DNA from: Clostridium brassicae | GTDB lineage: Bacteria; Bacillota; Clostridia; Clostridiales; Clostridiaceae | Reading direction: 5' to 3' | DNA length: 64,000 nucleotides | Assembly (NCBI RefSeq): GCF_026738875.1 | Contig: NZ_JAPQFJ010000018.1 | Location: 1-64,000 of the forward strand | Part shown: positions 26,557-36,537 of the stretch, piece by piece | Layout: every line of letters begins with the position of its first letter | Numbering within the stretch: position 1 is the stretch's first letter | The notes under the pieces: generated by a model | Told to the model about the DNA's origin: nothing | The model's database searches: none | What the model saw: the letters and a program-made list of their open reading frames with translations, nothing else | Program-made: the position numbers and the translations under genes

Positions 26557-27156
26557 TTGGAAAAGGACAAAGACAAAACTGAAAGAAAAAATGAAAAAAC
26601 AAGAAGAAAAAAGAAAAAAAATAGTAATAAGTTGTGGATATTTATTATTGTAATTTGGACAATTATACTCTCAGGTAGTATTTCATTTTTTTCTAATTTG
26701 GCAATGCCTAAAGTGAATTTAACCTTAGCTATTGTTATTTTGATTATGATAATTTTAATAGGAATTATTTTTGATGTTATAGGAGTAGCAGTTACAGCTG
26801 CAAATGAGAGGCCTTTTCATGCAATGTCTTCAAAAAAAATTAAAGAAGCAAAAATTGCTATAAAATTAATTAGAAATGCAGATAAAGTATCAAATTTTTG
26901 TAACGATGTAATAGGCGATGTATGTGGAGTTGTAAGCGGTGCCATAGGAGCTGCTATATTATCTAAAATACCTATTGCAGCGACTAACACAAATGTAAAA
27001 TACAATTTATTTTTAGCTTCAACAATAGGTGCTTTGATTGCTGCTTTAACTGTAGGGGGAAAAGCGCTAGGAAAAAGTTTTGCTATGAAAAACTCTAAGG
27101 ATATTATCTTTACGGTTTCAAAGATAATATATGCTATTAAAAAGGAAAGAGGATAA
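26557..27156 (+). CDS. oapA: OLE-associated membrane protein OapA
   Basis: A 199-residue protein. The first 27 residues are extremely charged (Lys/Arg/Glu), suited to RNA contact. Then come about four hydrophobic helices: [32 protein letters not shown], a glycine-rich [12 protein letters not shown], and [19 protein letters not shown]. Start is TTG 26557, seven bases after GGAGGAG. The gene begins 21 bases after the OLE RNA and ends one base before dxs. OapA binds OLE RNA and anchors it at the membrane; here this is inferred from position and topology. Confidence 0.82.
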   Translation: MEKDKDKTERKNEKTRRKKKKNSNKLWIFIIVIWTIILSGSISFFSNLAMPKVNLTLAIVILIMIILIGIIFDVIGVAVTAANERPFHAMSSKKIKEAKIAIKLIRNADKVSNFCNDVIGDVCGVVSGAIGAAILSKIPIAATNTNVKYNLFLASTIGALIAALTVGGKALGKSFAMKNSKDIIFTVSKIIYAIKKERG

Positions 27157-27157
27157 G

Positions 27158-29017
27158 ATGTATAATATTCTTGATAAATTTAATAATGTAAGTGACTTAA
27201 AAAACATGTCTTTAAAGGAATTAAATCAATTTTCAAAAGAAATAAGGCAGTTTTTAGTGGATAAGGTATCCAAAACAGGAGGTCACTTAGCTTCCAATTT
27301 GGGTGTTGTAGAATTGACTTTAAGTTTATATAAAGTTTTTAATATAGATAAAGATAAAGTTATATGGGATGTAGGGCATCAAACTTATGTACATAAAATA
27401 TTAACAGGTCGTAAGGATAAATTTGATGAATTAAGACAATATGGTGGAGTTAGTGGATTTCCAAAGAGAAGTGAGAGTGAATATGATGTGTTTGAAACAG
27501 GGCATAGTAGCACATCTATTTCAGCAGCATTAGGTATGGCAAGAGCTAGAGATTTAAAAAAAGAAAATTATAATGTAATTGCTGTTATAGGAGATGGTTC
27601 ATTAACAGGAGGAATGTCTCTAGAAGCATTAAATGATGTAGGTGATAGAAAGACTAATTTAATAGTAATTTTAAATGACAATCAAATGTCAATTGCAAAG
27701 AACGTAGGAGGATTGTCTACTTATTTAAGCAAACTTAGGGTGGATCCTAAATATAATAAATTTAAAAGTGATTTTAACGATGCTTTAAGAAAAACAAATA
27801 TAGGGAACAGCTTTGCAGATTCTATTAGAAAAATAAAGTCTGGAATTAAGCAAATGGTTGTACCAGGAATGTTTTTTGAAGATATGGGTATTAAGTATTT
27901 AGGACCTATAGATGGTCATAATATCAAAGAATTGACAGCGGTTCTTGCTATGGCAAAAAAAATAAATGGTCCAGTAATTATACATACAATAACAAAAAAA
28001 GGTAAAGGATATAAATTTGCAGAAGAAAATCCAGGTAAATTTCACGGAGTATCTCCTTTTGATAAATGTACTGGAGAAATAAATAAAGCAAATTCAAATA
28101 CATATTCTAAGGCATTTGGAAAGGAACTTGTTAATATTGCTTCTGAAAATAAAAAGATAGTGGCAATAACAGCAGCTATGCGAGATGGCACAGGACTTTC
28201 AGAGTTTAGTAAAATTTTTAAAGATAGGTTTTTTGATGTGGGTATAGCTGAACAACATGCAGTTACTTTATCTGCTGGATTAGCCAGAGCAGGATTTAAA
28301 CCTTTTTTTGCTGTCTATTCTACTTTTTTGCAAAGAGCATATGATCAAGTTCTTCATGATATATGTCTACAGAACTTACCAGTAGTTCTGGCTATAGATA
28401 GAGCGGGAATAGTTGGAAATGATGGTGAAACCCATCAAGGAATATTTGATATATCTTATTTATCTCACATGCCTAACATGACAATAATGAGTCCAAAGTG
28501 TATTGATGAACTAAAATTTATGTTGAGATGGGCAGTAGAACAAGATTTCCCTATAGCAATAAGATACCCTAGAGGTGGAGACATGGAAGATGTGAGTTTA
28601 GAGCCTTTACAAAATTTTCAAAAAGGCAAATGGGAAATTATTCATAAAGGTGATAATATTGCTGTAATTGCTGTAGGTAAGATGGTGCAAATAGCTTTGA
28701 AAGCTAGAGATAGACTAAAAGAACAAGGTATAAATATAACAGTAATTAATGCTGTGTTTGTAAAGCCTTTAGATAAAGGTTTATTAGATTATCTTATAAA
28801 TAATGAATATAAAATTGTAACTATAGAAGATAATATAAAACCTGGAGGATTTGGGAGTACGGTATTGGATTATATAAATTCATATGAAAATACCATAAAG
28901 ATTATTAATATGGGATATGAAGATGGGTTTATTCCTCATGGAAATGTAGATATTTTGTACAAATTAAACAAGTTAGATGTAGATGGTTTAGTTGAGAATA
29001 TAGTTAAAATTCTTTAG
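27158..29017 (+). CDS. dxs: 1-deoxy-D-xylulose-5-phosphate synthase
   Basis: A 619-residue thiamine-diphosphate enzyme making DXP from pyruvate and glyceraldehyde 3-phosphate, the first step of the MEP isoprenoid pathway. Motifs: GGHLASNLG, the ThDP motif [31 protein letters not shown], and RYPRG near the C-terminal domain. Start ATG 27158 after GAAAGAGGATAAG; the frame is open upstream but overlaps oapA. It is likely co-transcribed with oapA and supplies the substrates that IspA extends. Confidence 0.96.
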   Translation: MYNILDKFNNVSDLKNMSLKELNQFSKEIRQFLVDKVSKTGGHLASNLGVVELTLSLYKVFNIDKDKVIWDVGHQTYVHKILTGRKDKFDELRQYGGVSGFPKRSESEYDVFETGHSSTSISAALGMARARDLKKENYNVIAVIGDGSLTGGMSLEALNDVGDRKTNLIVILNDNQMSIAKNVGGLSTYLSKLRVDPKYNKFKSDFNDALRKTNIGNSFADSIRKIKSGIKQMVVPGMFFEDMGIKYLGPIDGHNIKELTAVLAMAKKINGPVIIHTITKKGKGYKFAEENPGKFHGVSPFDKCTGEINKANSNTYSKAFGKELVNIASENKKIVAITAAMRDGTGLSEFSKIFKDRFFDVGIAEQHAVTLSAGLARAGFKPFFAVYSTFLQRAYDQVLHDICLQNLPVVLAIDRAGIVGNDGETHQGIFDISYLSHMPNMTIMSPKCIDELKFMLRWAVEQDFPIAIRYPRGGDMEDVSLEPLQNFQKGKWEIIHKGDNIAVIAVGKMVQIALKARDRLKEQGINITVINAVFVKPLDKGLLDYLINNEYKIVTIEDNIKPGGFGSTVLDYINSYENTIKIINMGYEDGFIPHGNVDILYKLNKLDVDGLVENIVKIL

Positions 29018-29047
29018 AACAATAAGCTTAAAACAAAGGAGTATAAA

Positions 29048-29860
29048 ATGAGTTCAGCAAAAAAAGAGAGATTGGATGTATTGTTAGTAAAAAAAAATTT
29101 TTTTGATTCAAGAGAAAAAGCACAAGCCAGTATTATGGCAGGTGAAATTTTTGTGGATGGAAAAAGAGTAGATAAATGTGGAGAAAAAGTTTTAGAGAAT
29201 CTTGATATAGAGTTTAAAGGACAGATAATGCCTTATGTAAGTAGAGGCGGTTTTAAACTAGAAAAAGCAATGAAAAGTTTTGGTGTAAAATTAGAAAATA
29301 AGGTCTGTATGGACATAGGAGCATCAACAGGAGGGTTTACTGATTGTATGCTTCAAAATGGAGCAAAAAAAGTTTTTGCTATAGACGTGGGATACGGACA
29401 ATTTGCATGGAAGTTGAGAACAGATGAAAGAGTTGTATGCATGGAAAGAACAAATGCTAGGTATTTAACTCAAGAAGATATTGGTGAGTATTGTGATTTT
29501 GCAAGTATAGATGTTTCTTTTATATCTTTAAAGAAAATAATACCAGCTATTGCTAACTTACTTAATGATAAGGGAGAGATTGTGGCATTGATTAAGCCTC
29601 AATTTGAAGCAGGTAAAGAAAAGGTTGGTAAAAAAGGTGTGGTAAGAGAAGCTGGTGTACATAAAGAAGTAATAGAGGGAATTTTAAAATTTTTAGTGGA
29701 AAATAATTTTAAAATTATTGGCTTAGATCACTCTCCTATAAAGGGTCCAGAAGGCAATATTGAATATCTTGTATATTTTACTAAGAATATAGGTTATAAT
29801 GAAAAATTTGATTTTGAGAATATAGACAGGATTGTTAATGCTTCACATGAAAATTTATAG
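29048..29860 (+). CDS. tlyA: TlyA family rRNA methyltransferase
   Basis: A 270-residue protein with an N-terminal S4 RNA-binding domain (RLDVLLVKKNFFDSREKAQ) and an FtsJ-like methyltransferase domain (CMDIGASTGGFTDCML). TlyA enzymes 2'-O-methylate rRNA; the haemolysin name is historical. ATG follows AAAGGAGTATAAA. It is positioned, as in other Firmicutes, between dxs and nadK/argR/recN. Confidence 0.92.
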   Translation: MSSAKKERLDVLLVKKNFFDSREKAQASIMAGEIFVDGKRVDKCGEKVLENLDIEFKGQIMPYVSRGGFKLEKAMKSFGVKLENKVCMDIGASTGGFTDCMLQNGAKKVFAIDVGYGQFAWKLRTDERVVCMERTNARYLTQEDIGEYCDFASIDVSFISLKKIIPAIANLLNDKGEIVALIKPQFEAGKEKVGKKGVVREAGVHKEVIEGILKFLVENNFKIIGLDHSPIKGPEGNIEYLVYFTKNIGYNEKFDFENIDRIVNASHENL

Positions 29861-29871
29861 TGGAGGATAAA

Positions 29872-30693
29872 ATGAAAAATATAGGCCTTAATATAAATAG
29901 TAGTAAATTTATTGATAAAAAAGTAATTGATAATGTAATTTATAAATTAAAGAAGTATATTAAAGGTTCCAATATTAAAATATATTATGATTTAAAAGGG
30001 TTAGAAAACATAGAAAGTGAAGATTTAGATGTTATTATATCTTTAGGTGGAGATGGAACTATATTAAGCACTGCTAGAGTTGTAGCAAAATATGATATCC
30101 CTATTTTAGGGATTAATATGGGCAATCTAGGTTTTTTAACTGGAGTGGAAAGTTTAGAATTAGAAGAAGCAATTTTAAAGTTAAGTGAGGAAAGATACAA
30201 TATTGAGGAAAGAATGATGCTTCAATGCCAAATTGCAAGTGAAAAAGAGATTGAAACATACATTTCTCTTAATGATATTGTAATATCAAAGGGAGCATTA
30301 TCTAGAATATTTAAGTATGAAATATTTATAGATGATAATTTCTATACATCCTTTAAAGCAGATGGAATAATAATTTCTACACCTACAGGTTCTACTGCAT
30401 ACTCTCTTTCGGCAGGAGGTCCTGTTGCATATCCAACACTAGATGTCATATTACTTACTCCTATATGCCCTCATTCTATGCAAATGAGGAGTATAATTTT
30501 AGAAAGTAATAGTAAAATTAATATACGAATACATCAAAAAAATGAAAGGATTTTTTTGACTGTAGATGGGCAAGAATCTGTAAATTTGAAAACTTGCAAT
30601 AACATATTAATTGAAAAATATCATAAAAAATGTAAGCTTATTAAATTGGACGGATATAATTACTTTGATGTTTTAAGAAAAAAAATTTTTTAA
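29872..30693 (+). CDS. nadK: NAD kinase
   Basis: A 273-residue NAD(+) kinase that makes NADP. Motifs: SLGGDGTILSTAR (the GGDGT phosphate site), NMGNLGFLTG, and TPTGSTAYSLSAGGP. The frame is open from GTG 29860 overlapping tlyA, but GTGGAGGATAAA directly before ATG 29872 is the ribosome site. Confidence 0.94.
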   Translation: MKNIGLNINSSKFIDKKVIDNVIYKLKKYIKGSNIKIYYDLKGLENIESEDLDVIISLGGDGTILSTARVVAKYDIPILGINMGNLGFLTGVESLELEEAILKLSEERYNIEERMMLQCQIASEKEIETYISLNDIVISKGALSRIFKYEIFIDDNFYTSFKADGIIISTPTGSTAYSLSAGGPVAYPTLDVILLTPICPHSMQMRSIILESNSKINIRIHQKNERIFLTVDGQESVNLKTCNNILIEKYHKKCKLIKLDGYNYFDVLRKKIF

Positions 30694-30714
30694 TAAAAGG
30701 AAGGAGAAAAGTAT

Positions 30715-31170
30715 ATGAAAATAGAAAGACATGGAAAAATTTTAGAAATTATAAAAATGAAGGATGTAGAAACTCAGGAAGAATTAGCTGAAGAATTAAA
30801 AAAATCAGGAATGGATGTTACTCAAGCCACTGTATCTAGAGATATTAAAGAATTAAAATTAATTAAAGTTTTATCGGATAAAGGAACATATAAATATGCA
30901 GCTATTGCTCCAAATGAAAATTTTTTATCCAATAAGTTAGTAAATGTGTTTACTCATACTGTACTAAATGTTGAAAATGTTCAAAATATGGTTGTAGTTA
31001 AAACCATTTCAGGGTCAGGATCAGCAGCTGCTGAAGCCATAGATTCCATGGATTTTATGGGCATCGTTGGAAGTATAGCTGGAGATAATACAATTTTTAT
31101 ATTGTGTATTAATGAAGAAAAGGCACAAGAATTAGTTAGAAAACTAAAAAAGATGTTGACTGTAAAATAG
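30715..31170 (+). CDS. argR: arginine repressor ArgR/AhrC
   Basis: A 151-residue repressor. The winged-helix N-terminal domain includes TQATVSRDIKELKLIKV. The C-terminal hexamer and arginine-binding domain has SGSAAAEAIDSMDF and GSIAGDNTIF with the conserved aspartates. It represses arginine synthesis and can activate catabolism. ATG follows AAAGGAAGGAGAAAAGTAT. Its place before recN is conserved in Firmicutes. Confidence 0.95.
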   Translation: MKIERHGKILEIIKMKDVETQEELAEELKKSGMDVTQATVSRDIKELKLIKVLSDKGTYKYAAIAPNENFLSNKLVNVFTHTVLNVENVQNMVVVKTISGSGSAAAEAIDSMDFMGIVGSIAGDNTIFILCINEEKAQELVRKLKKMLTVK

Positions 31171-31179
31171 GAGGTAATT

Positions 31180-32895
31180 ATGCTTCTTCAATTAAACATA
31201 AATAATTTTGCATTAATAGAAAATTTAAGCATTTCTTTTGATAAAGGATTTAATATTTTAACTGGAGAAACTGGAGCTGGAAAGTCTATAATAATAGATG
31301 CAATAAATTTTGTGTTAGGTGGAAAATTTAATAAAGGTTTAATAAGAACTGGGGAAGAGAAAACTTTTGTAGAAGCTATTTTTGATATTGAAAATAAAAA
31401 CACTATAAGTTTTTTGGAGAAAATGGAAATAGAATTTGAAGATTTGGTGATAATAAGTAGAGAAACTTTTAAGAGTGGAAAAAGTATAGTAAAAGTTAAC
31501 GGAAAATCAGTTTTAATTTCACAAATAAAAAAATTAGCTGAAACATTAATAAATATACATGGACAACATGAAAATCAAGATTTGTTAAATAGTTCTACTC
31601 ATATTTTATATTTAGATAGATTAGGAGAAAACAAATTAAAGAGTGGTTTAAGTGAGTATAAAAAATTATATGAAAAACTATTAGAAATTGATAGAAAAAT
31701 TGATGAGTTAGGTGTAAATAGTGGGGAAAGAGAAAAATTATTAGATTTTTTAAATTATCAAATTAGTGAGATAAATAAAGCTAATTTAAAAATAGGAGAA
31801 GATGTAGAACTTGAAAAAAAATATACTATTTTAAATAATGCTGAAAAAATAAGCGAATCTTTAAGTTATGCATATAATGTACTTTATAATAGCAATGATA
31901 ATTTTATTTCTGTATATGATTCTCTTAATAAAGTTATAAGAGAGTTGAGAAATGTTGAGGATAAAATAGATACAATATCTTGTATAGCAAATTCTTTAGA
32001 AGAGGCTTATTATAATATCGAACAAAATGTTTCAGATATAAGGCATATCCAAGAAAATACATCTTATGATAAAAATGAATTAGATATTATAAATAGCAGA
32101 ATTTTCCAGATAGATACATATAAAAGAAAATATGGTGATTCAATTGAAAAAATTTTAGAATATAGAGATAAAATAACCAATCAATATGATGAGATGATTA
32201 ATAGCAATGAAATCATTGAAAGTTTAAGAAAAGATAAAGAAAAAATATGTTCTGAAATGAAAAAGATTGCTGAAGATATACATATTATTAGAAAAAATAT
32301 AGCGACTTTATTAGAAGACAAAATTAAAGCTGAATTAGAGTATGTTGGACTTGAAAAAAGTATTTTTAAGGTTAATATTAAAATGGAAGAAGAATTTTAT
32401 AGCAATGGATGTGACAAAATTGAGTTTTTAATATCTACTAACCCTGGACAACCAATTAAACCTTTAGAGAGTGTTGTGTCAGGAGGAGAATTGTCAAGAA
32501 TTATGTTGGGATTAAAAACTGTTTTTGTTAGTAAAGATGAAATTCCATCTATTATATTTGATGAAATAGATACTGGTATAAGTGGAAGAACTGCTCAAAG
32601 GGTAGCTGAAAAAATGTATCTTATATCAAAAAATTGCCAAGTTTTCTGTGTTACTCATTTACCTCAGATTGCAGCTATGTCAGACTGTCATTTTTTAGTA
32701 TCTAAAGAAGTGAAAAATGAAAAAACCTATACAAATATAAAAAAGATATCTGAAGCACAAAAAGAAGAAGAAATTGCAAGAATGATTGGTGGCTCAGAAA
32801 TTACAGATCTAACAATTAAACATTCAAAAGAAATGATAAAATTAGCTAAGGATAGAAAAATAGAATTAGTTCATAATAAAGAAATTCGTAATTAG
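31180..32895 (+). CDS. recN: DNA repair protein RecN
   Basis: A 571-residue SMC-like ATPase for double-strand break repair. Walker A is GETGAGKSIIIDAI near the N-terminus. A long coiled coil fills the middle, interrupted by an IHGQHENQDLL segment, and the ABC signature is VSGGELSRIML with a following Walker B IIFDEIDTGISG. ATG follows AGGAGGTAATT, nine bases after argR. The stop lies inside the terminator stem. Confidence 0.95.
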   Translation: MLLQLNINNFALIENLSISFDKGFNILTGETGAGKSIIIDAINFVLGGKFNKGLIRTGEEKTFVEAIFDIENKNTISFLEKMEIEFEDLVIISRETFKSGKSIVKVNGKSVLISQIKKLAETLINIHGQHENQDLLNSSTHILYLDRLGENKLKSGLSEYKKLYEKLLEIDRKIDELGVNSGEREKLLDFLNYQISEINKANLKIGEDVELEKKYTILNNAEKISESLSYAYNVLYNSNDNFISVYDSLNKVIRELRNVEDKIDTISCIANSLEEAYYNIEQNVSDIRHIQENTSYDKNELDIINSRIFQIDTYKRKYGDSIEKILEYRDKITNQYDEMINSNEIIESLRKDKEKICSEMKKIAEDIHIIRKNIATLLEDKIKAELEYVGLEKSIFKVNIKMEEEFYSNGCDKIEFLISTNPGQPIKPLESVVSGGELSRIMLGLKTVFVSKDEIPSIIFDEIDTGISGRTAQRVAEKMYLISKNCQVFCVTHLPQIAAMSDCHFLVSKEVKNEKTYTNIKKISEAQKEEEIARMIGGSEITDLTIKHSKEMIKLAKDRKIELVHNKEIRN

Positions 32896-32920
32896 TACAT
32901 GATTATGAATTTCTTTATTT
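32878..32920 (+). terminator. terminator overlapping the end of recN
   Basis: AAAGAAATTC (32878-32887) pairs with GAATTTCTTT (32907-32916), extended by GTAAT/ATTAT, then ATTTATTTA. The recN stop codon (32893-32895) lies in the loop. Confidence 0.7.
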
Positions 32921-33056
32921 ATTTACTAAGTAAATTATCATATATTTGTTTTGTTATTAAAGTATTACTCTGTTTGAATATATACAATAGCATAATAAAT
33001 TTTTAAAAAGGGAAAATTAAAATCAAATAAAGGTATGTTATGCAGGAGGTAAAAAT

Positions 33057-34271
33057 ATGAAGAATAAATTTAAGTGCATAATATGCTGGATTTTAATTCC
33101 CATTATAATTTTATCTATGGGTATATATTTAAAAAAATCCAGTTTACCTGATGTAGTTTTTTTAAAAGAAAATCAGGAATTAAAATCCAACCACTTCATA
33201 AAAATAAATAGACAGTTTTTATTTAATAAAAAATATAAATATGATGAACAAGTAGTAGATGTAAGTTTTCTTGGAGTTTTACCTTTAAAATCAGTATCTG
33301 TTAAGCCTATACCTGATATGAAAGTTTATCCTGGAGGAACTCCAGTTGGAGTTAAATTAAATACTAAAGGAGTTTTAGTTGTTGCATTTTGTGATATAGA
33401 AACAACAAAGGGCATAAATATAAGTCCTTCAGCTGAGGGTGGAATTCAAGTAGGAGATACTATTACAAAATTAAATAATACAGTTATAAATAATTCAGAA
33501 GAATTGATAAATGAATTAAATACAAATAAAGGAAAAAAAATTTCAGTGACATTAGAAAGAAATGATAAAACTATTGAAAAGTCAATAAAACCTATAAAAG
33601 ATAAAAAAGATAATAGGTATAAGATAGGGCTATGGGTTAGAGATTCAACATCAGGAGTAGGAACTTTAACTTTTTATGATAAAAATAGCAATCGATTTGG
33701 TGCACTAGGACATCCAATTACAGATGTAGATACAGGTACAATCTTAAAGATAGATAAGGGAGAAATTCTTGAATCATCTATTGTATCGGTAAGAAAAGGA
33801 CAAAAAGGAAATCCAGGTGAGTTAAGAGGTATATTTATAAACGAAGATAATAATATAGGTAAAGTAGATAAAAATACAATTTGTGGAATATATGGTAATG
33901 GAGATAAAAAGCTTGTAGGAAAAGAATTCAATAAGCCTATGAAAATAGCTTTAAGAAATGAAATAAAAGAAGGATCAGCACAAATATTAACCACTATAGA
34001 TGGTGATAAACCGCAGTTGTATGATATAAAAATTGAAAAATTATTAGTTCAAGATACTCCAGGCCCTAAGAGTATGGTTATAAGAATAACAGATCCAAAA
34101 TTATTAAGCAAAACGGGTGGAATTGTTCAAGGAATGAGTGGAAGTCCAATCATTCAAGATAATAAAATTGTTGGAGCTGTAACTCATGTATTAATTAATA
34201 AACCCGAAGTTGGATATGGTATTTATATAGAATGGATGCTTCAAGATGCAGGTATTTTAACTAATCACTAG
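33057..34271 (+). CDS. spoIVB: SpoIVB signalling serine peptidase
   Basis: A 404-residue secreted S55-family protease made in the forespore. An N-terminal membrane helix (about residues 7-24) is followed by a PDZ domain (SAEGGIQVGDTITKLNNTVI, about 125-175). The peptidase domain has the catalytic histidine in FGALGHPITD and the serine in VQGMSGSPII. In Bacillus it cleaves SpoIVFA to trigger pro-sigma-K processing. ATG follows GCAGGAGGTAAAAAT. The spoIVB-spo0A order is conserved. Confidence 0.95.
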   Translation: MKNKFKCIICWILIPIIILSMGIYLKKSSLPDVVFLKENQELKSNHFIKINRQFLFNKKYKYDEQVVDVSFLGVLPLKSVSVKPIPDMKVYPGGTPVGVKLNTKGVLVVAFCDIETTKGINISPSAEGGIQVGDTITKLNNTVINNSEELINELNTNKGKKISVTLERNDKTIEKSIKPIKDKKDNRYKIGLWVRDSTSGVGTLTFYDKNSNRFGALGHPITDVDTGTILKIDKGEILESSIVSVRKGQKGNPGELRGIFINEDNNIGKVDKNTICGIYGNGDKKLVGKEFNKPMKIALRNEIKEGSAQILTTIDGDKPQLYDIKIEKLLVQDTPGPKSMVIRITDPKLLSKTGGIVQGMSGSPIIQDNKIVGAVTHVLINKPEVGYGIYIEWMLQDAGILTNH

Positions 34272-34314
34272 CAATCTTATGTAAAAGATAGTAAAATAAT
34301 AGATAATAACAAAT

Positions 34315-34342
34315 AAAAGGTAGCATATGCTATCTTTTATTT
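34315..34342 (+). terminator. terminator of spoIVB
   Basis: AAAAGGTAGC (34315-34324), loop ATAT, GCTATCTTTT (34329-34338), then ATTTATG; one G-T pair. Confidence 0.7.
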
Positions 34343-34379
34343 ATGTTGTCATAATTATTTAGAAATTTTTTCTAAATAA

Positions 34380-34408
34380 GAAGGATTTATTACTTAGTTG
34401 TCGAATTT
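34380..34408 (+). promoter_or_regulatory. sigma-H promoter of spo0A with an overlapping 0A box
   Basis: GAAGGATTT (34380-34388) fits the sigma-H -35 form RnAGGAwWW, and GTCGAATTT (34400-34408) fits the -10 form RnnGAATww, with 11 bases between. The perfect 0A box TTGTCGAA covers 34398-34405, overlapping the -10. This points to sigma-H transcription with direct Spo0A feedback. Confidence 0.75.
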
Positions 34409-34449
34409 AAAGCTAAGAAATGGAATGAATTTAAAGGAGAGATATAATT

Positions 34450-35262
34450 ATGGAAAATAGTAAAATAAGTGTAGTTATTGCAGATGATAATAAAGAATTT
34501 TGTAGTATTCTAAATGATTATCTATTGAACCAAAGAGACATAGTTGTCACAGGTGTAGCTAAAGATGGAATTGAAGCTTTAAAGCTAATACAAGAAAAAA
34601 AACCTGACCTTGTAGTATTAGACATAATAATGCCTCATTTAGATGGATTAGGAGTTTTAGAGAGGTTAAATAGTATAAGTATGGAACCAATGCCAAGAGT
34701 AATAGTATTATCAGCAGTAGGACAGGATAAAATAACACAAAGAGCTATAACATTAGGTGCTGATTATTATGTAGTAAAACCATTTGATATGGATGTATTT
34801 ACAAAAAGAATTAGACAAATGTTTAATAATAATGTGTTAAGCAGCGAAGTCAAAAAACCTGTATCCTTAATTGAAAATGAAGAAATTAGAACATCAAGTA
34901 ATGAACCTCTAGATTTAGAATCTGAAATCACAAATATTATTCATGAAATAGGTGTACCTGCTCATATTAAAGGATATATGTATTTGAGAGAAGCAATAAC
35001 TATGGTTGTAAATGATATAGAACTTTTGTCAGCAGTTACAAAAGAATTATATCCATCAATAGCAAAAAAATATAATACTACAGCTAGTAGAGTTGAAAGA
35101 GCAATAAGGCACGCCATAGAAGTAGCATGGTCAAGAGGACAAGTGGAAACTATTAATAAGATATTTGGGTATACTATACATAATGGTAAAGGTAAACCTA
35201 CAAATAGTGAATTTATTGCTATGGTTGCAGATAAACTAAGATTAAAAAATAAAGTAAGTTAA
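34450..35262 (+). CDS. spo0A: sporulation master regulator Spo0A
   Basis: A 270-residue response regulator. Receiver domain: acidic pocket ADDN (11-14), phosphoacceptor D58 in LVVLDIIMP, conserved lysine K110 in VVKPFD. The C-terminal effector domain has the DNA-binding segment [18 protein letters not shown]. It switches on sporulation genes and, in clostridia, solventogenesis or toxin genes. ATG follows AAAGGAGAGATATAATT. The upstream sigma-H promoter overlaps a 0A box, consistent with autoregulation. Confidence 0.97.
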   Translation: MENSKISVVIADDNKEFCSILNDYLLNQRDIVVTGVAKDGIEALKLIQEKKPDLVVLDIIMPHLDGLGVLERLNSISMEPMPRVIVLSAVGQDKITQRAITLGADYYVVKPFDMDVFTKRIRQMFNNNVLSSEVKKPVSLIENEEIRTSSNEPLDLESEITNIIHEIGVPAHIKGYMYLREAITMVVNDIELLSAVTKELYPSIAKKYNTTASRVERAIRHAIEVAWSRGQVETINKIFGYTIHNGKGKPTNSEFIAMVADKLRLKNKVS

Positions 35263-35281
35263 TATATTATGGAGGCTTAAG

Positions 35282-35800
35282 ATGAAGTGTTTAGAAAAAA
35301 CTCTAGAAGAAAAAAATCAATTTAAAGGCAAAATACTAACTTTAGATATAAAAACCGTTGAATTGCCTAATGGAAAAATTTCAGAGAGAGAGATTGTAAA
35401 ACATCCCGGAGGAGTAGCAATTTTAGCGTATAAAACAGATAATACTATTATCTTAGTGGAACAATTTAGGAGTCCTATAGAAAAAAATATATTAGAAATA
35501 CCTGCAGGTAAACTAGAAAAAGGTGAAGACATAGAAACTTGTTGTAGAAGGGAGTTAGAAGAAGAGACAGGATACAAGGCTGGTAAAATTACTTTCTTAG
35601 GGAAAATTGTAACAAGCCCTGGTTTTTGCGATGAGTATATTCATATTTTCAAAGCAGAGGATTTATATGAAGGACAAATAGGTGGAGATGAAGATGAATT
35701 TATTAATTTACATGAGGTAGAAGTACAAAAAGTAAAAGATATGATAAAAAAAGGTGAAATAATAGACGCTAAAACCATTTCTGCTTTTATGCTTATTTAA
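35282..35800 (+). CDS. NUDIX hydrolase, ADP-ribose pyrophosphatase type
   Basis: A 172-residue NUDIX protein. The Nudix box is complete: GKLEKGEDIETCCRREL followed by EEETGY. An upstream VEQFRSPIEKNILEIPAG is typical of ADP-ribose pyrophosphatases (NudF). It would clear ADP-ribose or a related nucleotide sugar in the cytosol. It starts 20 bases after spo0A with TATGGAGGCTTAAG as ribosome site, so may be co-transcribed. Confidence 0.88.
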   Translation: MKCLEKTLEEKNQFKGKILTLDIKTVELPNGKISEREIVKHPGGVAILAYKTDNTIILVEQFRSPIEKNILEIPAGKLEKGEDIETCCRRELEEETGYKAGKITFLGKIVTSPGFCDEYIHIFKAEDLYEGQIGGDEDEFINLHEVEVQKVKDMIKKGEIIDAKTISAFMLI

Positions 35801-35883
35801 ATTTATCACTTTAAAAGTGTGCATATTACTTCTTTTGTTATCATAAATATTAAAAAAGATGATTAACAAAAGGAGGAATAAAA

Positions 35884-36537
35884 ATGCAAAACCAAAAGCT
35901 TTTTGGTGGGATATTTAAATACATGCAAAAAAATTTATTTTTATATATTATAAGTCTTTTGTTTCTTTGTATAGGTATAGTACTTGGAATTTATGCAGTT
36001 AAGTATATGGGAGAATCTGAGAAACATAATTTAATAGACTATATTTTACAATATACTAATAACATTAACTCTGTACAAGTAAGTAAAAAACAAGTATTTT
36101 TGCAAGCATTAAAAAACAATATACCTTTTTTAATCATTATATGGTTTTTAGGATTATCTATGATTGGAATACCTATTATATTAATATTAGACGGTATAAA
36201 AGGTTTTACTATGGGATTTACAGCAAGTTTTATGATTAATTGTTTAGGCAGTAAAGGTATATTAGTTAATTTGTTAACGGTATTTCCTCAAAATATAATA
36301 TATATTCCATGTATTGTTATAGTATCTGTGGCATCTATGGAGTTTTCATTAAGTCTTTTGAAAAATAATACACTAAATAATTTGAAACCTACTAATAATT
36401 TAATGAAAATTATGCCATATTCAACAGTGTTTTTAATTATTCTTTGTTTTATGACTATAGGATTTATACTTGAAGGATATCTAACTTCTAGTATACTAAA
36501 ATTAATAGTTATGGAAACTGGATGTGCATTTGCATGA
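35884..36537 (+). CDS. spoIIM: stage II sporulation protein M
   Basis: A 217-residue membrane protein with five or six helices. It is part of the DMP complex (SpoIID-SpoIIM-SpoIIP) that remodels septal peptidoglycan so the mother cell can engulf the forespore. The helix content, the GIPIILILDGIKGFTMGF segment and the position before xerD match the family. ATG follows AAAAGGAGGAATAAAA. Its stop overlaps the next gene by four bases. Confidence 0.92.
   Translation: MQNQKLFGGIFKYMQKNLFLYIISLLFLCIGIVLGIYAVKYMGESEKHNLIDYILQYTNNINSVQVSKKQVFLQALKNNIPFLIIIWFLGLSMIGIPIILILDGIKGFTMGFTASFMINCLGSKGILVNLLTVFPQNIIYIPCIVIVSVASMEFSLSLLKNNTLNNLKPTNNLMKIMPYSTVFLIILCFMTIGFILEGYLTSSILKLIVMETGCAFA

Noticed and set aside
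32917-33056. sigma-G promoter of spoIVB
   Set aside because: TGAATA and CATAATA are present but only about ten bases apart, too close for sigma-G.
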